Source of the DNA: DASSUW01 sp036257565
GTDB lineage: Bacteria > Actinomycetota > Thermoleophilia > Solirubrobacterales > Solirubrobacteraceae
DNA length: 16,927 nucleotides
Assembly (NCBI GenBank): GCA_036257565.1
Contig: DATAFH010000170.1
Span: forward strand, 1-16,927
Reading direction: 5' to 3'
A program made the translations under genes and the position numbers. Shown here in pieces: positions 14,191 through 16,927 of this stretch. The first letter of the stretch is position 1; each line of letters opens with the position of its first letter. The notes beneath the pieces are model-generated. The model worked only from the letters and a program-made list of their open reading frames with translations. It was not told the origin of the DNA and ran no database searches.

Positions 14191-15420
14191 GTGCTGCAAC
14201 CTGTAGCGCTCGCCTCCAAGTCGCTCAGCGATTACACGCATCTCGTTGGCCGTCCGCTGGTGGAGGAGATCCGCGAGCTGGCCGAGCCGCTGACGGGCAA
14301 ACGGGTCGTGCACCTGAGCGCCACCGCGTTCGGCGGGGGGGTGTCGGAGATCCTCTACACGCTCGTGCCGCTGATGCGCGACGTCGGGCTCGAGGTCGAG
14401 TGGCAGGTGATCTACGGGCGCGAGGAGTTCTTCAACGCCACGAAGATCATGCACAACGCGCTGCAGGGCAACCCGCAGGACCTCACGGACGAGCAGTGGG
14501 CGACCTGGGCGCAGTACAACGAGATGAACGCGCGCGAGCTGGCCCGCGGGTGGGACGTCTGCGTGGTCCACGACCCGCAACCGGCGGCGCTGTTCTCGCT
14601 CGTGCCGGAGAAGGCGACGGGCTGGGTATGGCGCTGCCACATCGACGTCTCGACCCCCAATCCGGCGACGATGGAGCGGCTGCTGCCGTACATCGAGCGC
14701 TACCCGCAGTCGCTCTTTCACGTGGGCTCCTACGTGCCGAACGGGCTGGACGGCGCGGTCAACATCGTGCCGCCGGCGATCGACCCGCTGGCGCCGAAGA
14801 ACATGGCCCTGTCCCTCGAGGACGCGACGTTCGTGTGCCGGCAGTTCGGCATCGACGTATCGCGGCCCATGATCTGCCAGGTATCGCGCTTCGACCCCTG
14901 GAAGGACCCGCTCGGGGTGATCGACGCGTACCGGATCGTGAAGGACGCGCGACCGGAGGTGCAGCTGGCGCTGGTCGGCTCGATGGCGTCGGACGACCCC
15001 GAGGGCTGGGACTTCTACAACTCGACGCTCGCGCACGCGGGCGACGACCCGGACATCCACATCCTCAACAACTTCAACAACGTCGGCGCGATCGAGGTCA
15101 ACGCCTTCCAGTCGCTCGCCGAGGTCGTCATCCAGAAGAGCACGCGCGAGGGCTTCGGGCTCACGGTGAGCGAGGCGCTGTGGAAGGGCCGGCCGTTCAT
15201 CGGCGGCAACGTGGGCGGCATCCCGCTGCAGGTCGTCGACGGCGAGTCCGGCTATCTGGTGGACAGCCCGGAGGAGTGCGCCGCCCGGGCGCTGGCGATT
15301 CTCGAGGATCCCGCTCTGGGTAAGAGTCTGGGACGGACGGGCAAGGAACACGTGCGTGCACACTTCCTCACGCCCCGGTACCTGCGCGACTATCTGAAGA
15401 TCTTCCACGAGGTTCTCTGA
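14191..15420 (+). CDS. treT: Trehalose synthase of TreT type (GT4)
   Basis: A GT4 (GT-B fold) enzyme expected to join NDP-glucose and glucose into trehalose in one reversible step. The product is 409 aa, close to the known archaeal and Thermotoga enzymes, and it matches them along its length: STAFGGGVSEILY-like segment (LSATAFGGGVSEIL, 42-55), MRDVGLEVEWQVI (62-74), VVHDPQPAALF (125-135), WRCHIDVSTPNP (147-158), QVSRFDPWKDPLGVIDAYR (230-248, phosphate-binding Arg233/Lys238), LVGSMASDDPEGW (261-273) and REGFGLTVSEALWK with the E-x7-E pair Glu320/Glu328. GTG at 14191 lies 9 nt after the HtrA stop without a strong Shine-Dalgarno. Only 1 nt separates its stop from the next gene. A related GT4 phosphorylase activity cannot be excluded. 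Confidence 0.88.
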   Translation: MLQPVALASKSLSDYTHLVGRPLVEEIRELAEPLTGKRVVHLSATAFGGGVSEILYTLVPLMRDVGLEVEWQVIYGREEFFNATKIMHNALQGNPQDLTDEQWATWAQYNEMNARELARGWDVCVVHDPQPAALFSLVPEKATGWVWRCHIDVSTPNPATMERLLPYIERYPQSLFHVGSYVPNGLDGAVNIVPPAIDPLAPKNMALSLEDATFVCRQFGIDVSRPMICQVSRFDPWKDPLGVIDAYRIVKDARPEVQLALVGSMASDDPEGWDFYNSTLAHAGDDPDIHILNNFNNVGAIEVNAFQSLAEVVIQKSTREGFGLTVSEALWKGRPFIGGNVGGIPLQVVDGESGYLVDSPEECAARALAILEDPALGKSLGRTGKEHVRAHFLTPRYLRDYLKIFHEVL

Positions 15421-15421
15421 C

Positions 15422-16882
15422 ATGGCGACTCCCCTTGTGCTGGTCTCCAACCGGGGGCCCGTGACCTACCAGGACGACGGCTCGGTCAAGCGGGGCACGG
15501 GCGGGCTCGTGACGGCCCTGACGGGCCTGGCGTCACACCGCCACGCGATCTGGATCGCCTCGGCGATGACCGACGGCGACGTCGAGCAGTCCGAGCGCAG
15601 CGGAGGGCGGCCGTTCGAGGTCGAGGCGCCGGACGGCGGGACCTACCACGTGCGCTTCGTGGCCTCCGACCCCGAGGCCTACGACCGCTTCTACAACATC
15701 ATCGCGAACCCGATGCTCTGGTTCATCCAGCACTATCTGTGGGACCTGAGCAACGCGCCGGACATCCGGACGCACGAGGTCGAGGCGTTCTACAACGGCT
15801 ACAACGCCGTCAACGAGGACCTGGCGCGGGCGGTGCTGGAGGAGATCGCGGACGACTCCGAGCCGGTCGTGATGGTTCATGACTACCACCTCTACACGCT
15901 GCCGGCGATGGTCCGGCGAGATCGGCCGGACGTCTTCCTGCACCACTTCGTGCACATCCCGTGGACGCAGCCGGACGCCTGGCGCGTGCTCCCCGGCGAT
16001 ATCCGGGCGGCGATCTTCGAGGGCGTGCTGGCAAACGACATCGTCGGCTTCCACACGCGGTCCTACCGACGCAACTTCCTGCAGTGCTGCCGCGACCTGA
16101 TGGACCTCGAGGTCGACATGGAGCGCGGCGTCGTGGCGTGCGGGGACCGCGAGGTGTGGGTGCGCGCGTACCCGCTGCCGATCGACTACGAGGCGACGCG
16201 GGCGGTCGCGCGGCGCCCGGAGGTGGCGAGGTTCGAGGAGCGCGTGCTGGCCCGGCAGCGCGAGTACTCGATCCTGCGCGTCGACCGCGCGGACCTGTCG
16301 AAGAACGTCCTGCGCGGGTTCACGGCCTTCGACATCTTCCTCGAGCAGCACCCGGAGTTCGTCGAGCGCATCACGTTCACCGCCCAGCTCATGCCGTCGC
16401 GGACCGACGTGCCCGAGTACGCCGAGTACCTGGAGAAGATCGAGGCGCTGGTGGCGGTCGTCAACCACCGGCACGGGACGCCCGACTGGATGCCGATCAA
16501 CCTCAAGCTGCGCGACGACCTGGACGAGGCGGTCGCCTCCTACAAGCACTACGACGTGATGATGGTCAACGCGATGTTCGACGGGATGAACCTCGTGGCC
16601 AAGGAGGGTCCGCTGGTCAACGAGCGCGACGGGGTCTCGATCCTGAGCGAGAACACGGGCGCGCACGAGGAGCTCGGCGAGTTCGCCCTGTCCGTGAACC
16701 CGTTCGACGTGCAGGAGCTCGCGGCCGCCATCTACTCGGCGCTGACCATGTCGGGCGAGTCGCGGGCGCGGCGGGCGCAGGGGCTCAAGGACATCGTCAC
16801 CTCCCGCGATCCGGGCGACTGGATCGACGAGCAGATCGCCGACATCCGCGCCAAGGCGCGCGGGGTCAGGGCCTCGGCCTAG
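15422..16882 (+). CDS. GT20 glycosyltransferase (trehalose-6-phosphate synthase / ValL-VldE-like)
   Basis: A 486-aa GT20-family protein. Canonical OtsA makes trehalose 6-phosphate from NDP-glucose and glucose 6-phosphate. Visible OtsA-equivalent positions: NRGP with Arg11, GTGGLVTAL (25-33), NPMLWFIQHYLWDL (96-109), HDYHLYTLPAMV (153-164), FVHIPW (176-181), GFHT, RVDRADLSKN with Arg289 and Lys294, and DGMNLVAKEG with Asp387 and Glu395. The sugar-nucleotide and phosphate-binding residues therefore appear intact. However SKN replaces the usual SKG, and EGPLVNERDGVSILSE plus SVNPFD (424-429) resemble, from memory, the pseudo-glycosyltransferases ValL/VldE more than E. coli OtsA. A GAGG lies 9 nt before the ATG. 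No phosphatase (otsB) is visible in the window. Confidence 0.88.
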   Translation: MATPLVLVSNRGPVTYQDDGSVKRGTGGLVTALTGLASHRHAIWIASAMTDGDVEQSERSGGRPFEVEAPDGGTYHVRFVASDPEAYDRFYNIIANPMLWFIQHYLWDLSNAPDIRTHEVEAFYNGYNAVNEDLARAVLEEIADDSEPVVMVHDYHLYTLPAMVRRDRPDVFLHHFVHIPWTQPDAWRVLPGDIRAAIFEGVLANDIVGFHTRSYRRNFLQCCRDLMDLEVDMERGVVACGDREVWVRAYPLPIDYEATRAVARRPEVARFEERVLARQREYSILRVDRADLSKNVLRGFTAFDIFLEQHPEFVERITFTAQLMPSRTDVPEYAEYLEKIEALVAVVNHRHGTPDWMPINLKLRDDLDEAVASYKHYDVMMVNAMFDGMNLVAKEGPLVNERDGVSILSENTGAHEELGEFALSVNPFDVQELAAAIYSALTMSGESRARRAQGLKDIVTSRDPGDWIDEQIADIRAKARGVRASA

Positions 16883-16927
16883 CCGCGACCGCGCGGTGGC
16901 GGGGAACGTCAACTGCGGCTGGGTAGG

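Noticed and set aside
13342..15450. Very long minus-strand open frame (about 700 codons) opposite HtrA and treT
   Set aside because: It is antisense to two clear family members, is His/Arg/Val-rich low-complexity text with no domain, and is explained by strong GC3 bias.
16888..16897. ACCGCGCGGT palindrome after the GT20 stop as a terminator
   Set aside because: It is only 10 bp with no loop and no T-run; such palindromes are expected by chance at this GC content.
16896..16927. Possible GTG start of another gene at the right edge
   Set aside because: Only about ten codons are visible, with no Shine-Dalgarno or recognisable sequence; it cannot be supported.

Overview
This window is GC-rich, densely packed bacterial chromosome with strong G/C third-position bias. 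It has short intergenic gaps, TTG and GTG starts, many ATGA or 1-nt gene overlaps, and several genes without a visible Shine-Dalgarno. It most resembles an actinobacterium of the Thermoleophilia/Solirubrobacterales type (inferred from gene content and protein style, not from a marker tree). Supporting traits are a class E-like sortase, a GT4 trehalose synthase of TreT type, a YkuD L,D-transpeptidase, an MprAB-PepD-like stress module and a tRNA without encoded CCA. I see no insertion sequence, prophage, CRISPR array or rRNA; this looks like core chromosome with a few lineage-specific genes.

Layout. 1-547 (-): N-terminal part of a DppC/OppC-type ABC permease, cut by the window edge. 799-872 (+): tRNA-Arg(CCU). 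3976-878 (-): four packed genes, HAD hydrolase, CPBP (CAAX-like) membrane protease, secreted L,D-transpeptidase and pyrE; the transpeptidase start lies about 100 nt inside the protease gene. 3975-8165 (+): a short MscS-type channel whose start codon overlaps that of the divergent HAD gene, then a bifunctional class A penicillin-binding protein, translation initiation factor IF-1 (TTG start just behind an extended -10) and thiamine-monophosphate kinase thiL. 10831-8071 (-): a nine-helix membrane protein with a degenerate M28-peptidase ectodomain, a class E-like sortase overlapping it by ATGA, then a small FlgM-like anti-sigma reading frame that runs into the 3' end of thiL on the opposite strand. 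10886-16882 (+): OmpR-family response regulator, histidine kinase, HtrA-type serine protease lipoprotein, TreT-like trehalose synthase and a GT20 synthase, with gaps of at most 9 nt or overlaps.

How it fits together. Most genes concern the envelope: peptidoglycan polymerisation and cross-linking (PBP, L,D-transpeptidase), covalent protein display (sortase), turgor and compatible-solute responses (MscS, trehalose enzymes) and envelope-stress sensing with quality control (two-component pair plus HtrA, ordered like mycobacterial mprA-mprB-pepD). Housekeeping genes (pyrE, infA, thiL, tRNA-Arg) sit between these blocks. The most unusual items are the sortase/M28-like pair, whose protein architecture recalls the eukaryotic GPI-transamidase subunit GAA1; the GT20 enzyme with ValL/VldE-like C-terminal motifs in what may be one stress operon with TreT; and the FlgM-like frame.
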